Assembly: GCF_030814835.1 (NCBI RefSeq) | Contig: NZ_JAUSVS010000008.1 | Location: 1-64,000, forward strand | Reading direction: 5' to 3' | Length of the DNA stretch: 64,000 nucleotides | Source of the DNA: Caulobacter ginsengisoli | GTDB taxonomy: Bacteria > Pseudomonadota > Alphaproteobacteria > Caulobacterales > Caulobacteraceae | Shown: positions 54,993-62,760 of the stretch, piece by piece | How positions within the stretch are numbered: position 1 is the stretch's first letter | Layout: the number at the start of each line of letters is the position of its first letter | Position numbers and translations under genes: made by a program | Notes under the pieces: model-generated | The model's database searches: none | Told to the model about the DNA's origin: nothing | What the model saw: the letters and a program-made list of their open reading frames with translations, nothing else

Positions 54993-55885
54993 GGGGCTGC
55001 CCCGGGCGGCGTGGTGCGGATCAGGCGGACGATCTGGGGCGCGAGCCAGGCCATGTAGAGCCGGCGTCCCTGGGCGTTCAGATGACCCGCGTCGGCGTAG
55101 GCCGACTGAGGGAAGGCGGTCGGCGGACTCAGCCGTTCGTCCCCGGGATCCCGGGCCAGTTCCGCCAATGTCCGCCGGGCATGACTGGCCAGCCTTTCCG
55201 GAAATACGGCGGCCGCGGCCGGTGATCGCGTCACATCGATCAGCACCGTCCGCGCCCCTCGGGTCCTGAGGCCGGCAAGCTGATTCAGATAGGCCGCCCG
55301 GTCGGCCGCCGAACTGGCCCCGAGCTCGGAAAGCGCGCTCTGGTAGGCCTTCATCTCGGCGGCGGAAAGCACGGGCGGCGCCCCCGCGCCGCAGGGCGCG
55401 CGCCCAGCCACGGGGTCGTTGAAGGCGATGCGCTTGAGGCCAAATCGAATGCGCAGGGCGCGCTTGGCGCGGGCGCGCCAGGACACCGTTTCGAGCGCCG
55501 GCAATCGTCGATGCGTGTAGAGAACCAGGTCCTCCTCAAGCAACACCAGCGCGGGACGCAGGGTCGCCAGCCGCTCGAACGCGGGCCTTAGGTCCTCGTA
55601 CACCGCCCCCTGTCGCGTTATTCGAACGACCTGGGCTTCGACCCCAAGGGCCCGTATCCGGGCGGCAAGCTCATCATCGAAGCCGATCCCGCACTGCACC
55701 TTCGAGGAGCCGATGAGCACGACGATGGGTGTTTCCCGCGTCGCCACGCGGTCCAGCCGGGACAGATTCAGATCGCTGTTCGCATCCAGCCGCCCCGCCG
55801 GATCGGCGGCGAGGCCGGCCAGGACCGCGGCGGCAAGAGCCGCCGCCAGGGCCCAGCTCCAGAGCGGCTGGGTCCCGCGGGTCAT
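54989..55885 (-). CDS. SGNH-hydrolase-like membrane protein (DltD/AlgJ type)
   Basis: A 298-residue protein with an N-terminal anchor helix (about 9-24). The SGNH pattern is seen in IVVLIGSSKVQCGIGFD (nucleophile-strand region) and DAGHLNAQGRRLYM (the DxxH pair). In Dlt and alginate systems such proteins act in the periplasm and help pass the acyl group to the polymer. It overlaps both neighbours by 4 bp. Identity to named members is low, so the subfamily is inferred from context. Confidence 0.75.
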   Translation of the reverse strand: MTRGTQPLWSWALAAALAAAVLAGLAADPAGRLDANSDLNLSRLDRVATRETPIVVLIGSSKVQCGIGFDDELAARIRALGVEAQVVRITRQGAVYEDLRPAFERLATLRPALVLLEEDLVLYTHRRLPALETVSWRARAKRALRIRFGLKRIAFNDPVAGRAPCGAGAPPVLSAAEMKAYQSALSELGASSAADRAAYLNQLAGLRTRGARTVLIDVTRSPAAAAVFPERLASHARRTLAELARDPGDERLSPPTAFPQSAYADAGHLNAQGRRLYMAWLAPQIVRLIRTTPPGAAP

Positions 55886-57684
55886 CGAGATTCGATGAAC
55901 CTTGCCAGGATCCGCAGGCTGTCCAGCTTCATGATCTGCCGCGGCGACAGCTGGATTGCGAAGGCTTCCTCAGCCGCGAAGACGAGGTTGAGATGAGCCA
56001 GGGAATCCCATCCGCCGACGGTTCGCGGAGACGAGTCGAGCGAAAGCCCGTCGGCCTCCACGCCGAAGACCTCGGCCGCGACCTTCAACAGCCGCTGTTC
56101 GATATTGGAGCCGGCGTTGGAGCGGGTGGCGGCCTCGCTGGCCGCCAGCGCGCGCGCCTCGTCGAGAATCACCTTTCCCGAGCGGCCCTTCGGCAGATCG
56201 GTCGTCATGACGATACGGCCCGGAGTCTTTCGCGGCTCCAGGCGGTCCCGGCAAAACGCCAGCAGCTGCTCGGCGGTGACCTCGGCCTCCGCGGCGACCA
56301 GCGCGGTTACGGTCTCGCCCCAGTCGGTGTCCGGTTCGCCAAAGACGACCGACTCGCGGACGCCCGGGTGCTGGTTCAGCACCTCGGTGATCTCGTCGGG
56401 GTGAATGTTCAGTCCGCCCCGGATGATGACACTCTTCCTTCGGCCGCAGATCCAGTAGTCGCCCGCAGCGTCGCGGCGCGCGATGTCGCCGGTGTGCAGC
56501 CAGCCATCGACGAGGGTCTGCCGTGTCAGGGTCTCGTCGTCGAAATACCCCGACATGATGAGGTCGCCCCGGATCAGCAGTTCGCCTTCCGGCGCCTCGA
56601 CGCCGCAGTCGTCGATGATCCGCAGCTCGCAATCGACCGGCTGGCCGATACTCCCGCGCTGACCGCCGCCAAGGCCGCCACCCGCGAAGACCCCGCCGGC
56701 GACGGTCTCCGTCAAGCCGTAGCCATTGATGATTTCGAGGGAGAAGGTCTCCTCCATCGTCTTCCAGAGCCCGGCCTCCAGCGCGCCGCCGCAGGAAACC
56801 AGGTATTTGAAGTCGCCGCCCCGGAACGCGTCCGACCTGTCCCCTCCCAGTCGGGCGATCAGCGACATCATCGTCGGCACCGCGATCATGTGGGTGATGC
56901 GCTGCTGAAAGACGCTGTCCAGCACCCGCTCGATCGTGCCGATCTCGAACCGGACCGGACGATGGCAGCTGGCCCCCGTGGCGAAGGCCAGCAGGGGTCC
57001 CTGAACCTGGCCGTCGGCGTGGGACAGCATCAGCGTGTTGAGGATGCGGCTGGCGCCGTCGATCCGGTACACGCGCGCCAGGCTCTCAAGGTGGGCGAAG
57101 AGGGCGCGATGGCTGATGCAGACGCCCTTGGATTCGGCGGTCGTTCCGGACGTGAACAGGATGTAGGCCAGCGTCTCTTCGGGAACCGTGGCCGGGGGCG
57201 AACTGGCGGTCTCCGCCTTGAGCAGGACTTCCAGTCCCGAAACCGGCTTGCCGACGCCCAGAAGCGCGCTGAGGCCATGGCTGCGTCCCGCCGGGGGTGG
57301 GGACACCTTGACGACCGGCCAGGTCGCCGCGCGATCGCACCAGGCGGCGGCGAGGTCGGCGCTGAAGATGGCCAGGGCGGGCCTGGCTCGCCGGATCAGG
57401 GTGACGGCGCGATTGACCGGCGTCAGAGGGTCAATCTGGACGGCTGTCACGCCCTGACAGATCAGGGCCAGGAACAGGATCGCCGTATCTCCATCGTCGG
57501 GCAGGCCCGCCACGACCCGGTCGCCCGGTCGGACACCATGGCGCGCCAGCAGTCCCCCGACCCTCTCGATGCTGTCGGCGAGTTCGCCATAGGTGATGGG
57601 GCGCCCCTCGACGGACAGCCAGGTCCGGCGCGAAAGCGGGGAGTCTTTGGCCTTGTCGAACAACGCCCGTGCGGGACTGCTCAC
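55882..57684 (-). CDS. AMP-forming ligase with C-terminal carrier domain (DltA-DltC-like fusion)
   Basis: A 600-residue protein. The adenylation domain (1 to about 515) carries YILFTSGTTAESKGVCISH, YGLTETVAGGVF, GDIARRDAAGDYWICGR and the lysine of KGRSGKVILDE. The C-terminal 80 residues are an acyl/peptidyl carrier protein with the phosphopantetheine site in GGWDSLAHLNLV. This joins loading enzyme and carrier, which are separate DltA and DltC in Gram-positives. The specificity pocket cannot be read reliably. It starts at GTG 57684 overlapping the second ligase gene. Confidence 0.85.
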   Translation of the reverse strand: MSSPARALFDKAKDSPLSRRTWLSVEGRPITYGELADSIERVGGLLARHGVRPGDRVVAGLPDDGDTAILFLALICQGVTAVQIDPLTPVNRAVTLIRRARPALAIFSADLAAAWCDRAATWPVVKVSPPPAGRSHGLSALLGVGKPVSGLEVLLKAETASSPPATVPEETLAYILFTSGTTAESKGVCISHRALFAHLESLARVYRIDGASRILNTLMLSHADGQVQGPLLAFATGASCHRPVRFEIGTIERVLDSVFQQRITHMIAVPTMMSLIARLGGDRSDAFRGGDFKYLVSCGGALEAGLWKTMEETFSLEIINGYGLTETVAGGVFAGGGLGGGQRGSIGQPVDCELRIIDDCGVEAPEGELLIRGDLIMSGYFDDETLTRQTLVDGWLHTGDIARRDAAGDYWICGRRKSVIIRGGLNIHPDEITEVLNQHPGVRESVVFGEPDTDWGETVTALVAAEAEVTAEQLLAFCRDRLEPRKTPGRIVMTTDLPKGRSGKVILDEARALAASEAATRSNAGSNIEQRLLKVAAEVFGVEADGLSLDSSPRTVGGWDSLAHLNLVFAAEEAFAIQLSPRQIMKLDSLRILARFIESR

Positions 57685-59201
57685 TGAGCCAACTCCGGCA
57701 ACCGGTGGCGCAGGAGCTTGCCGTTGTTCTGGCGGGGCAGGCTCTCGACCAGCAGGATGAGGGACGGGCGTCGGCCCAGCCCCAGATGTTCGGCCGCGAA
57801 TTCGGCCAGCATCGGGGTCAGGTCTCTGGCGGCGTCGGCGACTGGAGCCGGAACGACCAGGGCGATGATCCGCTCGCCGCCCCCCGGCTCGGGGCGGCCA
57901 AACACCGCCGCCTCGACCACCTCGTCGTGACGCTCCAGCACCTGCTCGATCTCCTCGGGTTGAATACGCTCAGTCGCCAGGGTGTTGATGAAATGGCCGA
58001 TGCGGCCGACCAACTCGTAGCTGCCATCGGCGCGCCGCCGGGCCAGATCGCCCGTGCGCAGCCAGTCGCCGTCGAACCGCTCGGCGCTGGCCTGGGCGTC
58101 GCCCAGATAGCCGCTCATCAGGCGGGCGCTGCGAATCTGCAGCTCGCCCTCAACGTCGGTGGATGAGATCACGCCATCAGCGCCGACCAGCCGGGCCTGG
58201 CAGTCGACGGGATGGCCCAGCCCCACGTCGCCTGGCCGCCAGCCGCTCAACCGCTGGCTGAGGCACAGGCCCGCCGTCTCGGTAAGGCCGTAGTAGTTGA
58301 TCACCGGCACGCCCCACCGGGCGTGCATCCGCGCCGCGCTGGTCGCATCGAGGGGCGCGCCGGTGCAATAGATGGCCTTGAGACCGTCGAACATCGCCGC
58401 CGGAACCCGCGCGCCAAGCAGGGCCAGCTGCCGCAACAACAGAGGCCCGATCACCAGGCGCTGGCAGCGGGCCAGAGCCAACTTCTCGATCAGGCTGAAC
58501 AGGTCGCCCCGGTCGGGGCCGGGCAGTGGGACCCATTCGACGCCGCCCAGCGGCGCCGCCAGAAAGGCGTTCCGCAGACCGCTCATGGTGTGCGGGTCCG
58601 GCAGGTTGACCAGGCGCTCACCCGGCTCCCAGCCAAAAGCGTCGATGGTCGACCGGGCGCTCTGGATCAGGGCGGCGCGGCTCAACACGACGGCCTTGGG
58701 CGTTCCTGACGAGCCGGAGGTGTAGAGACAGGCCCCGGCGGCCGTGGCCGGAACGATGGCCGTCGCCCCCGTCCCCTCGGTCCCCGCCGCCCAGTCGGCG
58801 AGCGCCGAGAGACCGCCGAAGTCCGTCCCGCCGTCGAGGTGCAGGCTGGCCGCATCCGGAAAGACCGCGGCCGCGGCGGCGGAGGTGGTCACGACCAGTC
58901 CGGGCGCCAGCCGGCCGGCGGCGTGCGCCAGTTGAAACGCCGGCCACCCTTCGTCGACCGGGACGAAGACGCCGCCGACGATCATGCTCGCCCAGAACAG
59001 GACCAGCGCCGCCGCCTGTTGCGGTCCCTGGTAGAGGATGACCACCCCCGGCCCCACGCCCAGCTCCCCGAGCCGAGCGGCGACGGCGGTAACCAGCGGG
59101 GCGAGCGCGGCATGGTCCAGTGTCTGGGATCCGGTCAGATCACTGACGCGGACGCCATCTGGCAAGGCCAGGTCAAACGCCTTCCCGGGGGTGCACTTCA
59201 T
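57681..59201 (-). CDS. AMP-forming acyl/aminoacyl ligase
   Basis: A 506-residue stand-alone adenylate-forming enzyme. Motifs CLYTSGSSGTPKAVVLSR, NYYGLTETAGLC, GDLARRRADGSYELVGR and the lysine of RQNNGKLLRHRLPEL are intact. No carrier domain is attached. It is the first gene of the Dlt-like operon. Having two ligases suggests one activates the acyl donor and the other a second substrate, or that the two form an alternating or editing pair; this is inference. Confidence 0.82.
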   Translation of the reverse strand: MKCTPGKAFDLALPDGVRVSDLTGSQTLDHAALAPLVTAVAARLGELGVGPGVVILYQGPQQAAALVLFWASMIVGGVFVPVDEGWPAFQLAHAAGRLAPGLVVTTSAAAAAVFPDAASLHLDGGTDFGGLSALADWAAGTEGTGATAIVPATAAGACLYTSGSSGTPKAVVLSRAALIQSARSTIDAFGWEPGERLVNLPDPHTMSGLRNAFLAAPLGGVEWVPLPGPDRGDLFSLIEKLALARCQRLVIGPLLLRQLALLGARVPAAMFDGLKAIYCTGAPLDATSAARMHARWGVPVINYYGLTETAGLCLSQRLSGWRPGDVGLGHPVDCQARLVGADGVISSTDVEGELQIRSARLMSGYLGDAQASAERFDGDWLRTGDLARRRADGSYELVGRIGHFINTLATERIQPEEIEQVLERHDEVVEAAVFGRPEPGGGERIIALVVPAPVADAARDLTPMLAEFAAEHLGLGRRPSLILLVESLPRQNNGKLLRHRLPELAQ

Positions 59202-59379
59202 GGGTTTTCATTCGTTCGGCGGCGCGCGCTGGGTCAATCCCGCATTCAGGGGATACCACCCCACCGGGTCGGCCGTCTGGGCGACTACGGTCAATCGCGC
59301 GCGGACGGAAAGATCGTGGAAGGAGCAGACTTCCCCGCATGCCGGCGATCCTCCGGCGGATCGGCGCCGCGCCCAGGTT

Positions 59380-59396
59380 CCTAAGCGGATCTTAGG
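59380..59396. terminator. Small stem-loop
   Basis: CCTAAG-CGGAT-CTTAGG, 6-bp stem, lies between the GIY-YIG gene stop and the ligase start. It is weak and lacks a T-run. Confidence 0.3.
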
Positions 59397-59408
59397 GCGC
59401 CGAGCGCG

Positions 59409-59648
59409 TCACAGTCGCTTCTTGGCGAAGGCGCGCCCCGAGGCGGTCTTGAGATATTTTTCGAATTGAAAGGCCTGCGCCTCGTCGCTGAAGGCGATGT
59501 AGGTCTTGAGCTCCCAAGGACGGTACTTCGCCGTGTGGAAGACCTCGCCCTTGTTGTGCTTCTCGAGGCGTGCGCGGAGATCGGCCGTGACGCCGACGTA
59601 GTGGTGCAGATCGTCGCCCAGGCTTCGCAGGATATAGACGTATTTCAC
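59409..59648 (-). CDS. GIY-YIG domain protein (YhbQ/UPF0213-like)
   Basis: A 79-residue single-domain GIY-YIG protein. The motif starts KYVYILRSLGDDLHHYVGVTADLRARLEKHNKG, and the catalytic arginine and late glutamate (QFEKYLKTASGRAFAKKRL) are in place. I chose GTG 59648 because GAGGGG precedes it at 6 bases; a longer reading runs through the noncoding hairpin region. Small proteins of this type are widespread in alphaproteobacteria and their function is not clear. Confidence 0.82.
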   Translation of the reverse strand: MKYVYILRSLGDDLHHYVGVTADLRARLEKHNKGEVFHTAKYRPWELKTYIAFSDEAQAFQFEKYLKTASGRAFAKKRL

Positions 59649-59705
59649 TAGCTTCCCCTCGGCTCTCTCGACGGAGCGAAAGCTAATCACATCTGACGGT
59701 GGCCC

Positions 59706-59794
59706 GCCTACGCCTCCGGCTACGGCGCGGTCGCCTCGCGCTATTCTACGGGGAGCTTGCTGCGCCGTAGCGCGAAGCGCGAAGGCGAGTAGGC
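59706..59794. repeat. Nested inverted repeat near tRNA-Ile2
   Basis: The arms GCCTAC (59706-59711) and GTAGGC (59789-59794) enclose a second perfect pair, CTACGGCGC (59720-59728) and GCGCCGTAG (59762-59770). The outer arm touches the tRNA 3' end. It could be an extragenic palindrome or a transcript-processing structure. Confidence 0.45.
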
Positions 59795-59862
59795 CCGGAG
59801 GGACTCGAACCCCCAACCAGACCGTTATGAGCGGTCAGCTCTAACCATTGAGCTACGGGCCT
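59790..59862 (-). tRNA. tRNA-Ile2 (anticodon CAU)
   Basis: A 73-base cloverleaf on the minus strand with a perfect 7-bp acceptor stem (A1-U72 to G7-C66), anticodon stem GACCG/CGGTC and loop CTCATAA. CAU could mean methionine, but A1-U72 with C4-G69 and C5-G68 favours isoleucine tRNA modified to lysidine. The 3' CCA is not encoded; the discriminator base is A. Confidence 0.85.
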
Positions 59863-59871
59863 ATGGCCGCC

Positions 59872-59899
59872 GGTTAGCACGGCCACAACGGCGCTTAAA
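59872..59899 (-). promoter_or_regulatory. Possible tRNA promoter
   Basis: On the minus strand TTTAAGCG (59892-59899) and GCTAACC (59872-59878) are 13 bases apart, near the spacing of Caulobacter-type promoters, just upstream of the tRNA. Confidence 0.35.
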
Positions 59900-59969
59900 G
59901 CTGCGGTTCAGGTTGAAGACGTTCTAAGGTCGGCGACGAGGCCACTCACGGACCTCGCGGGAGAAGAAG

Positions 59970-60707
59970 ATGAAGTCCCTGTTCCGCGCCGCCGCCCTCA
60001 GCGTTCTGATCGTCGCCGGCGCGTCCGGCGCCGCCCTGGCCCAAACCGCGCCCACCGAAGCGGCCACGATATTCCAGGCCACCACGCTCAGCCTCTCAGC
60101 CTATGGCGAGACCCACGCCGCGCCCGACATGGCCACGATCAGCCTGGGCGTCCAGGTCGACGCCCCCACCGCCGCCGAGGCGCTGCGCGCCAACGCGGTG
60201 AAGATGAACCAGGTGATCGCCGCCCTGAAGCGCGGCGGCATCGCCGACAAGGACATTCAGACCTCGGGCCTCAATGTCTCGCCGCAGTATGTCTACCAGG
60301 AGAACCTGCCGCCCCGGCTGACCGGCTACCAGGTGACCAACCAGGTCACCATCGTGGTCCATGACCTGACCCGGCTGGGCCAGGCGGTCGACGCCTCGGT
60401 CAATGCCGGCGCCAATACGGTCGGCGGGGTCAGTTTTGGCTTGGAAGACAGCGACAAGGCCGAGAACGACGCCCGGTTTGAAGCGGTCAAGGCGCTGCAG
60501 ATGAAGGCCAACCTCTACGCTTCGGCGATGGGCTACAAGGTCGCCCGGCTGGTCACGCTCAGCGAAGGCGGCGGCTATGCGCCCCAGCCGCCGATGCCGA
60601 TGATGGCCTTCGCCCGCGACAAGGCCTCGGCCGAATCCACGCCGGTCCAGGCCGGCGAACTGAAGGTGCGGATCGACATCAACGCCACCTTCGAACTGGT
60701 GCGCTGA
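59970..60707 (+). CDS. Exported SIMPL-domain (DUF541) protein
   Basis: A 245-residue periplasmic protein with a signal peptide (MKSLFRAAALSVLIVAGASG, cut after ALA). The DUF541 pattern is seen in SLSAYGETHAAPDMATISLGVQ, KDIQTSGLNVSPQY and TGYQVTNQVTIVVHDLTRLGQAVDA. Members such as Brucella BP26 form outer-surface channels or rings. It starts after GGGAG in a good ribosome site, and is a single gene. Confidence 0.85.
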   Translation: MKSLFRAAALSVLIVAGASGAALAQTAPTEAATIFQATTLSLSAYGETHAAPDMATISLGVQVDAPTAAEALRANAVKMNQVIAALKRGGIADKDIQTSGLNVSPQYVYQENLPPRLTGYQVTNQVTIVVHDLTRLGQAVDASVNAGANTVGGVSFGLEDSDKAENDARFEAVKALQMKANLYASAMGYKVARLVTLSEGGGYAPQPPMPMMAFARDKASAESTPVQAGELKVRIDINATFELVR

Positions 60708-60726
60708 GCCACTGAGACAGGTCCGG

Positions 60727-61194
60727 CTAGAGCCCCGCCTTCGCCAGGGCGGGCTCCAGCCGGGCCTTGATCTCGCGGCCCGGCAGGGCGTTCACCCCCT
60801 CCATGTTGACGGCATAGACCAGCGGCCCGTGCTTGGCCCCCTCGCCCGCCGTCACCGGCCCTGACGCCCAGCCGACCCGGCTGGCGCCCCCCTGGATGTC
60901 GCAGCTCTCGGCGCGCTCGTCGCCCTTGGCCGCCAGGGCGATCAGGACGTCGGCGCTGATCACTGTCGGCGGAGTGCGGCAGTCGGTGAACTCGCGCCGG
61001 CAGATGCGGGGCTCGCCCAGGCGATAGACCACCTTGCCAGTGTCCTTCTCGGCCAGGATCACGCAGGTGGCCGGATCCCCGACCGCCGAGGCCACCGCAT
61101 TGTTGAGCGCGTCGATGTCGACGCCGCCCGGGGCGGGCTTTTCGCAGGCGGTGAGCAGCAGCAGGGCGGCGAGGCAGGGAATGGTAGCGCGCAT
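60727..61194 (-). CDS. Small lipoprotein of unknown function
   Basis: A 155-residue protein with a lipobox (LLTAC at residues 14-18). The mature part contains five more cysteines and no family motif I recognise. It is convergent with the SIMPL gene, 19 bases apart. The start at 61194 gives a normal lipoprotein signal. Confidence 0.6.
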   Translation of the reverse strand: MRATIPCLAALLLLTACEKPAPGGVDIDALNNAVASAVGDPATCVILAEKDTGKVVYRLGEPRICRREFTDCRTPPTVISADVLIALAAKGDERAESCDIQGGASRVGWASGPVTAGEGAKHGPLVYAVNMEGVNALPGREIKARLEPALAKAGL

Positions 61195-61298
61195 GGGATG
61201 TCCTCCGGAAACCCCAGAGTGGCCCTGTCCGGCTTGCGTCACAAGCGCCGGAACCTGGGGCCCGGCCGGCCATTCCCCTCCCGAACGGGAGACGGACC

Positions 61299-61670
61299 AT
61301 GGCCCTGACCGGACGCTGCCATTGCGGCCGCAACAGTTTCGAGATCGATGGCGAACTGCCGGAGAAGCTGACCCGCTGCACCTGCTCGTTCTGCTCCAAG
61401 CGCGGCCACCTCTACGCCTACTATCGGCCTGAGCAGTTCAAGGTCCTCCTGGCCGACAGCGACGCGGTCTACCGCTGGAACACCCGCCAGGTGCACAACC
61501 ACTTCTGCAGCGCCTGCGGCTGCGACCTCTATGCCGACAGCCCCGACTTCCAGCAGGACGGCTCCTGGGACGGCAAGAGCCGCCGCATCGCCGTCAACGC
61601 CCGCCTGCTCGACGATTTCGAGGCCGCCGACTGGCCGGTGATGGTCATCGACGGCAAACACCTGTGGTGA
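61299..61670 (+). CDS. GFA-family (CENP-V/glutathione-dependent formaldehyde-activating) protein
   Basis: A 123-residue zinc-binding protein. The metal cysteines are in GRCHCGRNSFEI, CTCSFCSKRG and FCSACGCDLYA. Proteins of this fold bind glutathione-type thiols; most do not have a proven activity. It ends 4 bases before the stop of the convergent regulator gene. Confidence 0.82.
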   Translation: MALTGRCHCGRNSFEIDGELPEKLTRCTCSFCSKRGHLYAYYRPEQFKVLLADSDAVYRWNTRQVHNHFCSACGCDLYADSPDFQQDGSWDGKSRRIAVNARLLDDFEAADWPVMVIDGKHLW

Positions 61671-61674
61671 GGCT

Positions 61675-61974
61675 TCAGCGGCCCTCGACCAGTTTGCTGA
61701 TGGCGTCGAGATAGGCCGAAAAGGCTTTGCGGCCGGCGGGGGTGATGCTGATCCGGGTCAGGGGCTTGCGGTCGACGAAGCTCTTTTCCACCCCAACATA
61801 GCCGGCGTCCTCCAGCTTGCGCAGGTGGGCCGAGAGATTGCCGTCGGTGGCCTGGAGCTTGGCTTTGAGAGTGTTGAAGTCGGCGGTACCGGCGCTGGCC
61901 AGGTAGGCCATGATGCCCAGCCGCACGCGGCCGTGGATCACTTCGTCGATATTGTCGATGTCGAAGCTGTCCAT
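61675..61974 (-). CDS. Winged-helix transcriptional regulator (HTH_34-like)
   Basis: A 99-residue DNA-binding protein with a winged helix: VRLGIMAYLASAGTADFNTLKAKLQATDGNLSAHLRKLEDAGYV, then the wing FVDRKPLTRISITPAGRKAF. It lies 11 bases after the membrane-protein gene, with which it shares an operon. The near-palindrome at 62681-62697 upstream of that operon is a candidate binding site, suggesting autoregulation. Confidence 0.85.
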   Translation of the reverse strand: MDSFDIDNIDEVIHGRVRLGIMAYLASAGTADFNTLKAKLQATDGNLSAHLRKLEDAGYVGVEKSFVDRKPLTRISITPAGRKAFSAYLDAISKLVEGR

Positions 61975-61985
61975 ACGCCTGACCC

Positions 61986-62615
61986 TTAGATGGTGTCCGA
62001 AGGTTCCTGCCGCATCAGCATGAAGCCGGGCAGCACGGCCAGCAGCATCAGGGCCGCCGCATAGACCAGGAAGATCACCGGGCTGGTGCAGAACCAGGCG
62101 ACGACCACCGCGGCGACATAGGAGCCGATGGCGGTCAGCCACAGCCAGGTCTTGCGGGCCATCGCCGCCGCCACCGACCAGCCGCCGCCGTAGAGCGCCA
62201 GGATCAGTGAGGGGAAGATCGCGGTGATGATGGGGCTGTGGGTCTTGTAGGCGATGACCGCGATGGCGCCCGAGAGCGCGAAAATGGTCCAGCCGACCGA
62301 GGCCCAGGCCATGCCGAACGCCCGATTGCCCGGCGAACCGGCGCCCGGCTTGCCGCCAATGCGCCGCCGCAGGACGGTCAGGGCCACGAAGAACACCGCC
62401 AGCGCCCCGCCCCAGATGATCAGCGGCGCCCAGCGCGTGCCCAGGCTCAGCTGGCCCGTCATCAGCGCCCAGTGGGCGACCGAGGCCAGGCCGAAGGTCA
62501 GTCCGGCGGCGACCAGGATGGCCCCACCCAGCAGCGGGGTCTGCTGACCTTCCTGCGCCAGGGCCTTCATGAAGGCGATGTCGTCCTTGAGGTTCTGTAT
62601 CTGGTTGTCGGTCAT
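61986..62615 (-). CDS. Integral membrane protein of unknown function
   Basis: A 209-residue protein with about six membrane segments after an acidic N-terminal 20 residues (MTDNQIQNLKDDIAFMKAL). I recognise no transport or enzymatic motif. Its partner gene encodes a small winged-helix regulator, a pairing seen for membrane proteins of unknown role in this class of bacteria. Confidence 0.7.
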   Translation of the reverse strand: MTDNQIQNLKDDIAFMKALAQEGQQTPLLGGAILVAAGLTFGLASVAHWALMTGQLSLGTRWAPLIIWGGALAVFFVALTVLRRRIGGKPGAGSPGNRAFGMAWASVGWTIFALSGAIAVIAYKTHSPIITAIFPSLILALYGGGWSVAAAMARKTWLWLTAIGSYVAAVVVAWFCTSPVIFLVYAAALMLLAVLPGFMLMRQEPSDTI

Positions 62616-62680
62616 GGCCCTGTCCCTTGAGTCCCCCGTTCTTCGATTCGGGGTCTCGTGGGTCGTCGTATGCGCCACTC

Positions 62681-62697
62681 ACTTTGCATTGTAAAGT
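62681..62697. promoter_or_regulatory. Candidate operator for the winged-helix regulator
   Basis: ACTTTGCATTGTAAAGT reads the same on both strands apart from one mismatched pair. It lies in the 145-base divergent gap before the regulator operon and the glutathione transferase gene. Confidence 0.5.
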
Positions 62698-62710
62698 ACT
62701 TTTTCTGAGG

Positions 62711-62738
62711 TTGACTGTCCGGAAGGCGCGCTAGTTTC
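62711..62738 (+). promoter_or_regulatory. Caulobacter-type promoter of the glutathione transferase gene
   Basis: TTGACTG (62711-62717) is followed after 12 bases by GCTAGTTTC, close to the TTGACGS...GCTANAWC form of Caulobacter housekeeping promoters. The ATG follows about 25 bases downstream. Confidence 0.5.
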
Positions 62739-62760
62739 TCTCCCCAGGGAGACCGCCAGC

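Noticed and set aside
59790-59862. tRNA-Met for the CAU anticodon
   Set aside because: A1-U72 with C4-G69 and C5-G68 fits isoleucine-2 better than elongator methionine; the call still rests on sequence features only.
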